A stretch of DNA of 64,000 nt from Aliivibrio fischeri. GTDB taxonomy: Bacteria; Pseudomonadota; Gammaproteobacteria; Enterobacterales; Vibrionaceae. The stretch is taken from the NCBI GenBank assembly GCA_038993745.2, contig CP160629.1, forward strand, positions 744,001 to 808,000, in the 5' to 3' direction. The notes beneath the pieces are model-generated. The model searched no databases, was not told the DNA's origin, and worked only from the letters and a program-made list of their open reading frames with translations. The translations under genes and the position numbers were made by a program. Positions 51,661 through 60,178 of this stretch are shown here, one piece after another. Positions within the stretch are counted from its first letter, which is position 1. Each line of letters begins with the position of its first letter.

Positions 51661-51777
51661 GATCTCATCTGCTGATAAGGCAGAAAAAAATGCTCATAGG
51701 ATGAGTCCGATTTATCGCCTCCAAGGAACCGAGATCAATTTAAAATGTTAAAAACTATCAATTGATAAGGTGATGTT

Positions 51778-51864
51778 ATGTCTTTTTTAAGTTCTTCAAA
51801 ATTCTGGAATCAACGCTCTGTATACACAAGTCAATTTGTGTACCCAATGTGCTTTGGTTACTAA
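51778..51864 (+). CDS. 28-residue aromatic-rich small ORF (candidate leader peptide)
   Basis: Starts at ATG 51778 with AAGG seven bases upstream. The peptide begins MSFLSSSKFWNQRSVYTSQF and ends VYPMCFGY. Eight of 28 residues are aromatic (four Phe, one Trp, three Tyr) counting conservatively. A hairpin lies inside the frame (51823-51842) and another covers the stop codon (51864-51881), with a strong terminator 78 bases downstream: the layout of translation-dependent attenuators. I do not recognise the peptide. Translation is inferred from the RBS and layout only. Confidence 0.45.
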   Translation: MSFLSSSKFWNQRSVYTSQFVYPMCFGY

Positions 51865-51942
51865 TAAAACTTCGGTTTTATACGTTAAAGTAATACCCCT
51901 ATAATTGGAATTCTATTCTACCCTTATGGGCAGTTAATTCTC

Positions 51943-51977
51943 CGCCATTCAAAACTATTTTGGATGGCGTTTTTTTT
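51943..51977 (+). terminator. Strong intrinsic terminator of the leader RNA
   Basis: Left arm CGCCATTCAAAA (51943-51954), loop CTA, right arm TTTTGGATGGCG (51958-51969), then eight T. One G-U pair, otherwise perfect. No annotated gene ends upstream of it on this strand, so it must terminate the leader transcript. Confidence 0.9.
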
Positions 51978-52159
51978 ATCTAAAAAATATTAATCACTTC
52001 TACACTCTTTTTATTTCTCATTCTAACTAATTGAATCATTAGATTAATTTCATGATCGTAAGATTAGTGCATTCACTTTATTTACTGTTTGCTTATTAAA
52101 AGGGCAACTATCGCTAGAAATTAGCATAATTCCACTTTATAATTCTCAGCCAATCGATT

Positions 52160-52175
52160 ACGCAAACGTTTAGAT
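52160..52175. promoter_or_regulatory. PurR-type operator upstream of the purine permease
   Basis: ACGCAAACGTTTAGAT matches the PurR box ACGCAAACGTTTTCGT at 13 of 16 positions, with the left half and centre perfect. It lies 28 bp before the permease ATG and just downstream of TATAAT (52138-52143), so it could act as operator or roadblock. Confidence 0.7.
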
Positions 52176-52203
52176 TGCATAAATTCACTAGGAAATTACT
52201 CTA

Positions 52204-53496
52204 ATGCTTGAGAAATTATTTCAACTAAAAGCTAATGGTACGACTGTTCGTACTGAAGTTATAGCTGGTATAACCACGTTTTTAACCATGGCTTATGTTA
52301 TTTTCGTTAATCCAGCTATTTTGGCGGATGCGGGAATGGATAAAGGGGCTGTATTTGTCGCAACTTGTATTGCAGCAGCTATTGGCTGTTTCATTATGGG
52401 GTTCGTTGCAAACTTCCCGATAGCTCAAGCTCCAGGTATGGGATTGAATGCCTTTTTTACTTATACCGTTGTTTTAGGTATGGGTCATACATGGCAAGTC
52501 GCTCTTGCTGCAGTATTTATGTCAGGGGTTTTATTTATTCTTCTTAGCTTATTTAAGATTAGAGAATTAATTATTAACTCAATTCCTCTTTCACTAAGAA
52601 CGGGCATTTCTGCTGGTATTGGTTTATTTCTGGCATTTATTGCACTAAAAAATTCAGGGATTGTTGTTGATAACCCAGCGACATTGGTTTCAATGGGCCA
52701 CATTAACAGTTTTCCTGCTGTTATGGGGGCACTCGCTTTCTTTTTAACAATTGCTTTAGTGCATCGTGGCTATAAAGCTGCTGTTATGATTGCTATTTTG
52801 GCTGTAACTGCACTGTCATTGCTTTTTGGTGATGTTCAGTATGCTGGTGTAATGTCAATGCCGCCAAGTATCGCACCTACCTTTTTACAATTAGACTTTT
52901 CTAGTGCGTTTGAACTAAGCATGCTAACCGTTGTATTTGCATTCTTATTCGTCGATTTATTTGATACAGCGGGCACTTTAGTTGGCGTATCACAGAAAGC
53001 GGGGATTATGGACAAAGACGGTAATATCCCTCGTTTAAATAAAGCGCTACTTGCTGATTCAACAGCGACATCAGTTGGTGCTTTATTGGGTACTTCAAAT
53101 ACGACATCGTATATTGAAAGTGTTGCAGGGGTAGCTGCGGGTGGTCGAACAGGTTTGACGGCTGTTGTTGTTGGTATTCTGTTCTTACTTGCATTGTTCT
53201 TTGCTCCATTAGCGGGTATGGTTCCGGCCTACGCAACGGCTGGAGCTTTGTTCTATGTCGCGATTTTGATGATGTCTGGTCTTGTTAGCATTGATTGGCG
53301 AGATCTTACTGAAGCAGCACCAGTTGTTGTGGTATGCTTATTAATGCCGTTAACCTTTTCTATTGCGGATGGTATTTCATTAGGCTTTATTTCTTACGCT
53401 GCAATTAAGTTGCTTAGTGGTAAAGGTCGTGAAGTTCACATCAGTGTTTGGGTTCTAGCTGCATTATTCACGCTGAAATTTATTTTTACGGCATAG
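52204..53496 (+). CDS. Adenine/guanine/hypoxanthine permease (AzgA/GhxP type, NCS2-like)
   Basis: 430-residue inner-membrane purine-base permease of COG2252. About 13 hydrophobic segments. Family motifs: TEVIAGITTFLTMAYVIFVNPAILADAGM at the N-terminus, APGMGLNAFFTYT in the substrate region, and the VDLFDTAGTLVGVSQKAG segment with TTSYIESVAGVAAGGRTGLT. Exact base specificity cannot be read from sequence; partnership with gpt suggests guanine/xanthine/hypoxanthine. A PurR-type box precedes the gene; gpt follows after 37 bases, probably in one operon for uptake and salvage. Confidence 0.9.
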   Translation: MLEKLFQLKANGTTVRTEVIAGITTFLTMAYVIFVNPAILADAGMDKGAVFVATCIAAAIGCFIMGFVANFPIAQAPGMGLNAFFTYTVVLGMGHTWQVALAAVFMSGVLFILLSLFKIRELIINSIPLSLRTGISAGIGLFLAFIALKNSGIVVDNPATLVSMGHINSFPAVMGALAFFLTIALVHRGYKAAVMIAILAVTALSLLFGDVQYAGVMSMPPSIAPTFLQLDFSSAFELSMLTVVFAFLFVDLFDTAGTLVGVSQKAGIMDKDGNIPRLNKALLADSTATSVGALLGTSNTTSYIESVAGVAAGGRTGLTAVVVGILFLLALFFAPLAGMVPAYATAGALFYVAILMMSGLVSIDWRDLTEAAPVVVVCLLMPLTFSIADGISLGFISYAAIKLLSGKGREVHISVWVLAALFTLKFIFTA

Positions 53497-53533
53497 TCGT
53501 TGATGACTGTGTCACTTAGAGGTTTTGTCAATT

Positions 53534-53992
53534 ATGGCTAATAAATTTGTAATCACTTGGGATAACATGCAGATGTATACTCGTCAGCTTGCTGAACAGT
53601 TACTTCCTGCCGATCAATGGAAAGGTATTTTGGCTGTGAGCCGTGGTGGTTTAGTTCCTGCTGCAATCTTGGCTCGTGAGTTAAATATTCGTCATGTTGA
53701 TACAGTATGTATCTCAAGCTATGACCATGATCATCAGCGTGATATGACGGTTGTTAAAGCGATGGAAGGTGATGGTGAAGGTTTCATCATCATTGATGAT
53801 CTAGTAGATAGCGGTGATACTGCGGTTAAATTACGTGAAATGTACCCTAAAGGTAAATTAGTAACGGTATGTGCTAAACCTGCAGGCGTTCATCTAGTAG
53901 ACGCTTATGTTGTAGATATCCCACAAGATACATGGATTGAACAACCTTGGGATATGGCGGTAACTTACGTCGATCCTATTGCTAAAAAATAA
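53534..53992 (+). CDS. gpt: Xanthine-guanine phosphoribosyltransferase
   Basis: Transfers phosphoribosyl from PRPP to guanine, xanthine and hypoxanthine; 152 residues, exactly the E. coli length, from ATG 53534 ([23 protein letters not shown]). The PRPP-binding motif is [14 protein letters not shown], and the flexible-loop region reads [10 protein letters not shown]. It is downstream of the purine permease and followed by a terminator, making a compact import-and-capture module. Confidence 0.96.
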   Translation: MANKFVITWDNMQMYTRQLAEQLLPADQWKGILAVSRGGLVPAAILARELNIRHVDTVCISSYDHDHQRDMTVVKAMEGDGEGFIIIDDLVDSGDTAVKLREMYPKGKLVTVCAKPAGVHLVDAYVVDIPQDTWIEQPWDMAVTYVDPIAKK

Positions 53993-54012
53993 TTAGCAAA
54001 AAATATTTTAAT

Positions 54013-54043
54013 AAAATGACTCTTTTATAGGGTCATTTTTTTT
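54013..54043 (+). terminator. Intrinsic terminator after gpt
   Basis: AATGAC / GTCATT stem with flanking A/T pairs and a loop of about ten bases, followed by a run of eight T. Confidence 0.8.
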
Positions 54044-54136
54044 ATTCAAAACTTAATTTTATTCGCTTCTTCATATTCCTTATTCTTCTTTCAGTATATA
54101 GTGAGAAGATGAATATGTTGTTGATTGGTGGTAGAT

Positions 54137-55375
54137 ATGCCTCAACCAGAGAGTGAAAACCTTTCAGTTAAATTGTTTAAAAATCATAAGCAAGCATTAG
54201 AGACGTCAGGCTTGGTTCCTTATCTTCCGAGTAGTTTGGAGCAATTGGAACAAAGTGGGCGTACTTGGTATCGTGAATTACGCCGACCACAATGGATATG
54301 GCAAGGCGTAGATGCAATAGAGCTTGAATCCATATTGGCTCGTATTGCAAATAGTCAAAAGCATCGTTCTCGTGATGAATGGTTAGATACCGTAAGCGGT
54401 TATCATTCTGGAAACTGGGCCTATGAATGGATCCATGCGGGAATGGAACATCAAAAAACGGCTTCGGAACTGGATGGTGATGAGGCTGCTGAAGCGTATT
54501 TTAAAGCAAGTTTGTATTTTAGTGTGGCAGGTTATCCTCATATAAAGGGAGATAATTTAGCAATTCAATCACAAGTGTTAGCTAGTCAAGCCTATGATAT
54601 GGCAGCAAAACAAACTTCTCATCGTGTTGAAAAAATACTTGTGCCGTATCAGGGAAGAAAAATAACCTGCTATTTGCATTTACCAAATACAGAAAAACCA
54701 TTGCCTGTCGTTATAGTGAGTGGTGGCATGGATTCACTACAAACGGACATGTGGCGTTTGTATCGTGACTTTCTTGCCCCTAATAATATGGCGATGTTGA
54801 CATTAGATATGCCATCAATAGGTCATAGTTCTCACTGGCCATTAAGTGAAGATTCAAGTTGTTTGCATCAAGCTGTATTGAATTATCTTCCGAATATTCC
54901 GTGGGTAGATCGTTTTCATGCTGCTGTTATGGGGTTTCGATTTGGCGGTAATGTCGCATTGCGTCTTTCTTTTTTAGAGCCAAGTCGATTAAAAGCATGT
55001 GTTGCATTGGGCGCTCCTGTGCATCAAATTCTGACTAATTCAGCAAGATTAAAAACCATGCCTAAAATGTATCTTGACGTGTTAGCTTCAAGGTTGGCTA
55101 AGCAAGTTGTTGATATAAATAGCCTTACAAGTCAAATGCAAGCATGGTCGCTAAAAAATCAAGGTTTTTTGTCTGGTGGGAGAAAAACATCAGTTTCCGT
55201 TTTAGCTATTGGTCTGAAGGATGATCCTGTTTCACCTAAGTCAGATAATAAATTAGCGGCGCTCTTTAGCAAATATGGCAAAGGTGTTGAGCTAAATAGT
55301 AAGACATTACATAGTGGCTATGAAGAAGCACTAAAGCAGATGATTGAATGGATCAAAGAGGAAATGAAGCAATAG
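54137..55375 (+). CDS. frsA: FrsA family esterase-like protein
   Basis: 412-residue alpha/beta-hydrolase-like protein of the FrsA (YafA, UPF0255) family, first reported as a fermentation/respiration switch protein binding IIA-Glc and later as an esterase. ATG 54137 (MPQPESENLSVKLFKNHKQ) is chosen; upstream TTG extension lacks support. Family stretch RTWYRELRRPQWIWQGVD, and the hydrolase region VVIVSGGMDSLQTDMWRL. The nucleophile elbow position reads MGFRFGGN rather than the usual GxSxG, as known in FrsA. Genomic position before proBA is the usual Vibrio/enteric one; no crl gene is visible between. Confidence 0.9.
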   Translation: MPQPESENLSVKLFKNHKQALETSGLVPYLPSSLEQLEQSGRTWYRELRRPQWIWQGVDAIELESILARIANSQKHRSRDEWLDTVSGYHSGNWAYEWIHAGMEHQKTASELDGDEAAEAYFKASLYFSVAGYPHIKGDNLAIQSQVLASQAYDMAAKQTSHRVEKILVPYQGRKITCYLHLPNTEKPLPVVIVSGGMDSLQTDMWRLYRDFLAPNNMAMLTLDMPSIGHSSHWPLSEDSSCLHQAVLNYLPNIPWVDRFHAAVMGFRFGGNVALRLSFLEPSRLKACVALGAPVHQILTNSARLKTMPKMYLDVLASRLAKQVVDINSLTSQMQAWSLKNQGFLSGGRKTSVSVLAIGLKDDPVSPKSDNKLAALFSKYGKGVELNSKTLHSGYEEALKQMIEWIKEEMKQ

Positions 55376-55543
55376 TTTCTCTATTTATTAATAGAATTAA
55401 AGTGAAATGTTATTAAATGCTATTTTAAGCTTGTACTGTTCTGATTTGCTTGCTAAAAGTAGTGTCAGTTTTACCAACAACGTTACGATGATTATCGTCG
55501 TAAAATTTACATCATTTATTTAAGTAAAATAGGTAGTAGGGAA

Positions 55544-56653
55544 TTGAATACACAATCTCAAACCATAGTCGTTAAACTTGGTACAAGTGTACTCACCGGT
55601 GGCACATTAAAATTAGATAGAGCACATATGGTTGAGCTAGTTCGCCAATGTGTTCAGCTAAAAAAAGCTGGCCATCAAGTTATTGTTGTTACGTCTGGCG
55701 CAATTGCTGCTGGCCGTGAGCATCTTAACTACCCCGAACTACCCAAAACCATGGCTAACAAGCAGTTATTAGCTGCTGTTGGTCAAAGTTGCTTAATTCA
55801 AGCGTGGCAAAGTTTGTTTGGTATTTATGGTGTTGACGTAGGTCAAATGCTATTAACTCGAGCTGATTTGGATGACCGTGAGCGTTATTTAAATGCACGA
55901 GATATGCTTCAGGCGCTATTAAAAAATAATATTGTTCCTATCGTTAATGAAAATGATGCGGTAGCAACCAATGAAATTAAAGTCGGTGATAACGATAACC
56001 TTTCTGCATTAGTCGGTATTTTAGCGGGCGCAGATAAATTATTATTGTTAACAGATCAATCGGGTCTATTTACCGCTGATCCACGTAAAGATCCAAAAGC
56101 AGAATTGATCAAAGAAGTTCATACTATCGATGAAACACTACGCAAGATAGCTGGCGGAAGTGGTACAACACTTGGTACCGGTGGTATGGCGACGAAGTTG
56201 CAAGCTGCTGATGTGGCGCGCCGAGCGGGTATCGAAGTAATTATTGCTGCTGGTAGTGCTGAGAATGTAATTACCGATGTGGTTAACTCTAAACCTCAAG
56301 GTACGAAGTTCTTACCTGTTGAGTGTGCTTTAGAGAGCCGTAAACGTTGGATCTTAGCTGGACCTCCATCAAAAGGTAGCATTGTTATTGATGAAGGTGC
56401 AGTTAATGCGGTTCAACAAAAAGGCAGCAGTTTATTAAGTAAAGGTATCACTGAAGTATCAGGCCATTTCGTTCGTGGTGGCGTAGCGAAAATTGTGAAT
56501 ACAAAAGGTGAATTGATCGCTCGTGGTATTTCACGTTATTCAAGTGATGACTTATCTAAGATTTTAGGAAAACACAGTCAGGATATTTACGCAGTATTAG
56601 GCTACGAATATGGCCCTGTAGCTATCCATCGTGATGATTTAGTACTGATTTAG
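55544..56653 (+). CDS. proB: Glutamate 5-kinase
   Basis: First step of proline synthesis from glutamate; 369 residues with an amino-acid-kinase domain ([48 protein letters not shown]) and a C-terminal PUA domain (from about residue 275). The start is a TTG at 55544, preceded by AGGTAGTAGGGAA; no nearby ATG fits the family N-terminus. The proBA operon is standard; proA follows after 14 bases. Confidence 0.94.
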   Translation: MNTQSQTIVVKLGTSVLTGGTLKLDRAHMVELVRQCVQLKKAGHQVIVVTSGAIAAGREHLNYPELPKTMANKQLLAAVGQSCLIQAWQSLFGIYGVDVGQMLLTRADLDDRERYLNARDMLQALLKNNIVPIVNENDAVATNEIKVGDNDNLSALVGILAGADKLLLLTDQSGLFTADPRKDPKAELIKEVHTIDETLRKIAGGSGTTLGTGGMATKLQAADVARRAGIEVIIAAGSAENVITDVVNSKPQGTKFLPVECALESRKRWILAGPPSKGSIVIDEGAVNAVQQKGSSLLSKGITEVSGHFVRGGVAKIVNTKGELIARGISRYSSDDLSKILGKHSQDIYAVLGYEYGPVAIHRDDLVLI

Positions 56654-56667
56654 TAAAAGGATATATT

Positions 56668-57924
56668 GTGAATTTAACAACTATGGGTCAAGCAGCTAAA
56701 GCCGCTGCATTTGACTTAGCTGTAGCTCCAACAGCACAAAAGAATAAAGCGCTTGCTATTATTGCTGATGAATTAGAAGCAAATAAAGATGCGATATTAG
56801 CAGCCAATGAAAAAGATATTAAAGCCGCAGTAGAAGCAGGCATTTCTGAAGCGATGCAAGATCGCTTATTACTAACTGAAGAGCGTTTGGTTGGTATTGC
56901 TAATGATGTACGTAATGTTATTAATCTGAACGATCCTGTAGGTAGTGAGATTGACAGTAAAGTACTTGAAAACGGTATGTCATTATCACGCCGCCGTGTA
57001 CCTATTGGGGTTATCGGTGTGATTTATGAAGCTCGACCAAATGTAACCATTGATATTGCTTCTTTGTGTCTAAAAACAGGAAACGCAAGCATTTTACGTG
57101 GTGGGAAAGAGACGTTTTTCTCTAATATGGAGTTGGTAAAAGTTATTCAAGTTGCTTTGGAAAAAGCAGGATTACCAGCAGCGTCTGTTCAATATATCGA
57201 AAAGCCAGATCGTGAATTAGTGTCTCAACTTCTGACTATGGATGATTATGTAGATATGATCATTCCACGTGGTGGTGCTGGTTTACATAAAATGTGTAAA
57301 GAAAACAGCTCTATTCCTGTGATCATTGGTGGCTTTGGTATTAGTCATGCGTTTGTTGATGAAAGCGCTGACCTAGAAAGAGCATTAGTTGTTGTTGATA
57401 ACTCGAAAGCACAGCGCCCATCTGCATGTAATGCGCTAGATACTTTATTGGTTCATGAAGCGGTCGCACCACAGTTTTTAGCACTACTTGCCGATAACAT
57501 GGCAGGCCGTGTTGAGTTAGTTGCAGAGCCTAAAGCTTACGGACTATTAAAAGAGTTTGAAGGCGTATCATTACGTGAAGCGCAAGAGGGCGATTTTGAT
57601 ACCGAATGGCTAAGTTACACATTAGGTGTGAAAGTAGTGGCAGATGTGAATGAAGCTGCTGCACATATGCAAAAGCATAACGCGAGTCACTCAGATACTA
57701 TTTTAACGAATAATATTGAATCAGCTGAGAAATTTATTAACACGGCTGGATCTGCTGCAGTATACGTTAATGCATCAACTCGTTTTACTGATGGGGCTCA
57801 ATTTGGTTTGGGTGCTGAAGTGGCGGTATCTACTCAGAAACTTCACGCGCGTGGTCCAATGGGCTTAGAAGAGTTAACAAGCTACAAATGGGTTGGTAAA
57901 GCGGATTATCTAATCCGTTCTTAA
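56668..57924 (+). CDS. proA: Gamma-glutamyl phosphate reductase
   Basis: Second enzyme of proline synthesis, reducing glutamyl phosphate to the semialdehyde with NADPH; 418 residues. GTG start after AAAAGGATATATT. The catalytic cysteine is in [20 protein letters not shown] motifs [15 protein letters not shown] and [10 protein letters not shown] are present. Followed by a strong terminator shared with the convergent lipA. Confidence 0.96.
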   Translation: MNLTTMGQAAKAAAFDLAVAPTAQKNKALAIIADELEANKDAILAANEKDIKAAVEAGISEAMQDRLLLTEERLVGIANDVRNVINLNDPVGSEIDSKVLENGMSLSRRRVPIGVIGVIYEARPNVTIDIASLCLKTGNASILRGGKETFFSNMELVKVIQVALEKAGLPAASVQYIEKPDRELVSQLLTMDDYVDMIIPRGGAGLHKMCKENSSIPVIIGGFGISHAFVDESADLERALVVVDNSKAQRPSACNALDTLLVHEAVAPQFLALLADNMAGRVELVAEPKAYGLLKEFEGVSLREAQEGDFDTEWLSYTLGVKVVADVNEAAAHMQKHNASHSDTILTNNIESAEKFINTAGSAAVYVNASTRFTDGAQFGLGAEVAVSTQKLHARGPMGLEELTSYKWVGKADYLIRS

Positions 57925-57950
57925 TTCAATACTCTAAAGTACCTATAAAC

Positions 57951-57984
57951 AAAAAAGGTTGACGCCAAAACGTCAACCTTTTTT
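57951..57984. terminator. Bidirectional terminator between proA and lipA
   Basis: Stem AAAAAAGGTTGACG / CGTCAACCTTTTTT with a six-base loop; T-runs on both strands serve proBA and the minus-strand lipA unit. Confidence 0.92.
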
Positions 57985-58003
57985 ATTATTCAGACCCTAG
58001 ACC

Positions 58004-58969
58004 TTACTTAACTTCTTCGCCTTTAGCTTGAAGATCGGCATGGTAAGAAGAGCGAACAAAAGGACCACATGCAGCGTGAGTGAATCCAAGCTCTAATGCG
58101 ATTTCTTTTAATTCATCAAACTCAGTAGGTGGAACGTAGCGTTCTACTGGTAAGTGGTGACGACTTGGTGCTAAGTATTGACCCAGAGTAAGCATGGTTA
58201 CACCATGAGCTCGTAAGTCTTTTAATACTTCAACAATCTCTTCTTTTGTTTCACCTAAGCCCATCATTAGGCCCGATTTAGTTGGAACGTTCGGGTGCTG
58301 TTCTTTGAACTTTTTAAGTAGATCTAAAGACCATTGGTAATTCGCTCCTGGGCGTACTTTACGGTAAAGACGAGGTGCGGTTTCTAGGTTATGGTTAAAT
58401 ACATCTGGCGGGTTATCGATCATCGCTTCAAGAGCACGATCCATACGGCCACGGAAATCTGGAACCAATGTTTCAATGCGGATTTCAGGATTTAATGCAC
58501 GGATTTCACGGTTACAATCTGCAAAATGCTGAGCACCACCATCACGTAAATCATCACGGTCAACCGAAGTAATTACAACATACTTCAATTTCATATCTTG
58601 AATTGTTTTAGCCAATTTTTTTGGTTCTTCTGCTTCTGGTGCAACAGGACGGCCATGGGCAACATCACAGAAAGGACAACGGCGGGTACAGATAGCACCT
58701 AAGATCATGAAGGTTGCAGTACCGTGGTTAAAACATTCAGCTAGGTTAGGGCAAGATGCTTCTTCACATACCGAGTGAAGGTTATTCTTACGCATTGCTG
58801 ACTTGATATCGTCGATACGTTTACTGCTAGCAGGAAGTTTGATTTTCATCCATTCAGGCTTGCGTAGTACTTCTTTTTGCTCTGTAGGCATGTTTTTAAC
58901 TGGAATTAGTGCCATTTTATCGGCATCGCGGTATTTTACACCTTTTTCCATTTGGATTGGCTTACTCAT
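58004..58969 (-). CDS. lipA: Lipoyl synthase (radical SAM)
   Basis: Inserts two sulfurs into octanoyl groups on lipoyl-dependent enzymes; 321 residues. The auxiliary cluster cysteines C68, C73, C79 and the radical-SAM C94, C98, C101 (CTRRCPFC) are at the same numbers as in E. coli. Ends with the conserved RSSYHA region. The start overlaps the end of lipB by eight bases, indicating coupling of the two lipoate enzymes. Confidence 0.97.
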   Translation of the reverse strand: MSKPIQMEKGVKYRDADKMALIPVKNMPTEQKEVLRKPEWMKIKLPASSKRIDDIKSAMRKNNLHSVCEEASCPNLAECFNHGTATFMILGAICTRRCPFCDVAHGRPVAPEAEEPKKLAKTIQDMKLKYVVITSVDRDDLRDGGAQHFADCNREIRALNPEIRIETLVPDFRGRMDRALEAMIDNPPDVFNHNLETAPRLYRKVRPGANYQWSLDLLKKFKEQHPNVPTKSGLMMGLGETKEEIVEVLKDLRAHGVTMLTLGQYLAPSRHHLPVERYVPPTEFDELKEIALELGFTHAACGPFVRSSYHADLQAKGEEVK

Positions 58970-59639
58970 GATTGCTGCTTTCCGTTAAATACTCAATATC
59001 AGTGTAATCAAGTAGTGTTGTTAATTCTTTAATCAGTAAAGGATGAACATCTTCGACGTGTTCTGCTTTATTCTCTACTGTCATGTTATCTTTAACTAAG
59101 TCATGAAGTTGGATCATTTCCATACCAGCATAACCACAAGGGTTTATACGTAGGAAAGGAGATAAATCCATATTAATGTTAAGTGCTAATCCATGAAATG
59201 AACATCCTTTACGGATGCGTAATCCTAATGAGCAGATTTTTTTGTTATCAACATACACTCCCGGAGCATCAGGACGTGCAGCTGACTCAACATTAAAATG
59301 ACGTAATGTATTGATTACGGTATTTTCAATATGCGTTACTAATTCACGTACACCAATGTTCTTACGTCGCAAATTAATTAATACATAAGCAACTAATTGA
59401 CCCGGACCGTGATAAGTCACTTGTCCACCTCTATCGCTTTTTACTATAGGGATATCACCAGCAGCAAGAACGTGTTCTTCTTTGCCTGCTTGTCCTTGTG
59501 TAAATACAGGGTTATGTTCCACTAGCCATACTTCATCACATGTATTTTCACCACGTTCATCGGTAAAAGTATGCATTGCTTTCCATACCGGTTCGTAATC
59601 TTGTCGACCAAGATTTTTAACCACTAGACGTTTGTTCAA
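58962..59639 (-). CDS. lipB: Octanoyl-ACP:protein N-octanoyltransferase
   Basis: Transfers octanoate from acyl carrier protein to lipoyl domains; supplies LipA. 225 residues. Motifs: [22 protein letters not shown] and [25 protein letters not shown], including the catalytic cysteine (NPCG) and lysine ([12 protein letters not shown]). lipB-lipA overlap by eight bases. A palindromic terminator (59729-59765) precedes it, ending ybeD. Confidence 0.95.
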   Translation of the reverse strand: MNKRLVVKNLGRQDYEPVWKAMHTFTDERGENTCDEVWLVEHNPVFTQGQAGKEEHVLAAGDIPIVKSDRGGQVTYHGPGQLVAYVLINLRRKNIGVRELVTHIENTVINTLRHFNVESAARPDAPGVYVDNKKICSLGLRIRKGCSFHGLALNINMDLSPFLRINPCGYAGMEMIQLHDLVKDNMTVENKAEHVEDVHPLLIKELTTLLDYTDIEYLTESSNHE

Positions 59640-59728
59640 TTAGATCACACTAGGTTGAAAATTTGCCTAATGATAGCAAGGATAGAAGGGAAGGAATAGA
59701 TAAGAAATGTAGGGGTATATCAAAAGAT

Positions 59729-59765
59729 CAAAAAGGTAGGCAATATTATCAACTAATATTGCCTA
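59729..59765 (-). terminator. Intrinsic terminator after ybeD
   Basis: Stem TAGGCAATATTA (59737-59748) / TAATATTGCCTA (59754-59765), five-base loop; the minus strand continues with CCTTTTTG. It separates ybeD from lipB. Confidence 0.8.
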
Positions 59766-59773
59766 TCATTTTA

Positions 59774-60055
59774 TTACAGAACCATACGAACGATTTCGAT
59801 TTCCGCTAGTTCTTTATAAAGCGTTTCTACTTGCTCAATAGAGGTTGCTGTAATGCTTACAGATACTGAGTGGTAGTTACCTTTGCCACTTGGCTTTACT
59901 GCTGGTGTGTAATCGCCAGGAGCATGACGTTGGATTACTTCAAGAACAAGCTCAGGTAGCTCTTCATGAGCAAGGCCAACGGCTTTGTAAGTAAATTTAC
60001 ATGGGAATTCTAGAAGATCTTTTAGCTTTGGTTGCTCTTGCATAACCGTCTCCAA
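59774..60055 (-). CDS. ybeD: YbeD-family (DUF493) small protein
   Basis: 93-residue ACT-like fold protein of the UPF0250/YbeD family, encoded between dacA and lipB throughout gammaproteobacteria. Pattern [35 protein letters not shown] ... [29 protein letters not shown]. An effector of lipoate synthesis has been proposed from context; function not established. Confidence 0.92.
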   Translation of the reverse strand: METVMQEQPKLKDLLEFPCKFTYKAVGLAHEELPELVLEVIQRHAPGDYTPAVKPSGKGNYHSVSVSITATSIEQVETLYKELAEIEIVRMVL

Positions 60056-60128
60056 TCGAGAGTGGATAATATATGTTGAGAATATTACTGTGACCTAGGT
60101 CAGATAACAAGTGTTAATCCAGTAAATT

Positions 60129-60154
60129 AAAAAAGGCAACCGAAGCTGCCTTTT
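60129..60154 (-). terminator. Intrinsic terminator after dacA
   Basis: On the minus strand a stem AAGGCAGC / GTTGCCTT around TTCG followed by TTTTTT. UUCG tetraloop. Confidence 0.82.
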
Positions 60155-60178
60155 ATGTGTTTTAAGTTTAGCTGAATA

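Larger units (their letters stand above)
51661..51977 (+). ncRNA. Candidate structured leader RNA / attenuator upstream of the purine permease
   Basis: A putative transcript of about 317 nt ending in a perfect terminator. A closing stem GATCTC (51661-51666) / GAGATC (51731-51736) encloses two small hairpins: CTGC / GCAG (51669-51672, 51680-51683) and CTCAT / ATGAG (51693-51697, 51701-51705). A purine-rich single strand with CCTCCAAGGAACC follows them. It matches no riboswitch class I can recall. Further on lie a 28-codon reading frame, an internal TACACAA / TTGTGTA hairpin, an ATAAAAC-TTCG-GTTTTAT hairpin at the stop codon, and the terminator. It may be a leader of the permease-gpt operon or a free-standing RNA with a small protein. 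Confidence 0.55.
51374..52203. other. 830-bp interval between pepD and the purine permease gene
   Basis: No long gene is present, but the stretch is crowded. In order: an AT-rich pepD promoter region; a PurR-type box (51546-51561); promoter-like elements; a foldable RNA region (51661-51736); a 28-codon reading frame with a good RBS; hairpins; a strong intrinsic terminator (51943-51977); an AT-rich spacer with TATAAT (52138-52143); a second PurR-type box (52160-52175). Parts are listed separately. Confidence 0.7.

Noticed and set aside
51655..51740. Purine riboswitch (adenine/guanine class) before the purine permease
   Set aside because: The conserved core of that class (the TATAAT-type 5' strand, GTTTCTACC-like joining segment) is not present; the fold has a different hairpin arrangement.
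51655..51740. GEMM cyclic-di-GMP or TPP riboswitch
   Set aside because: A loose resemblance (AAGGCA, ATAGGATGAG) was noted, but the conserved GACGCAAAGCC or CTGAGA/TGATCTGG elements are missing.
51661..51977. CsrB-type sRNA
   Set aside because: Only a few scattered GGA triplets are present; CsrB RNAs have many in hairpin loops.
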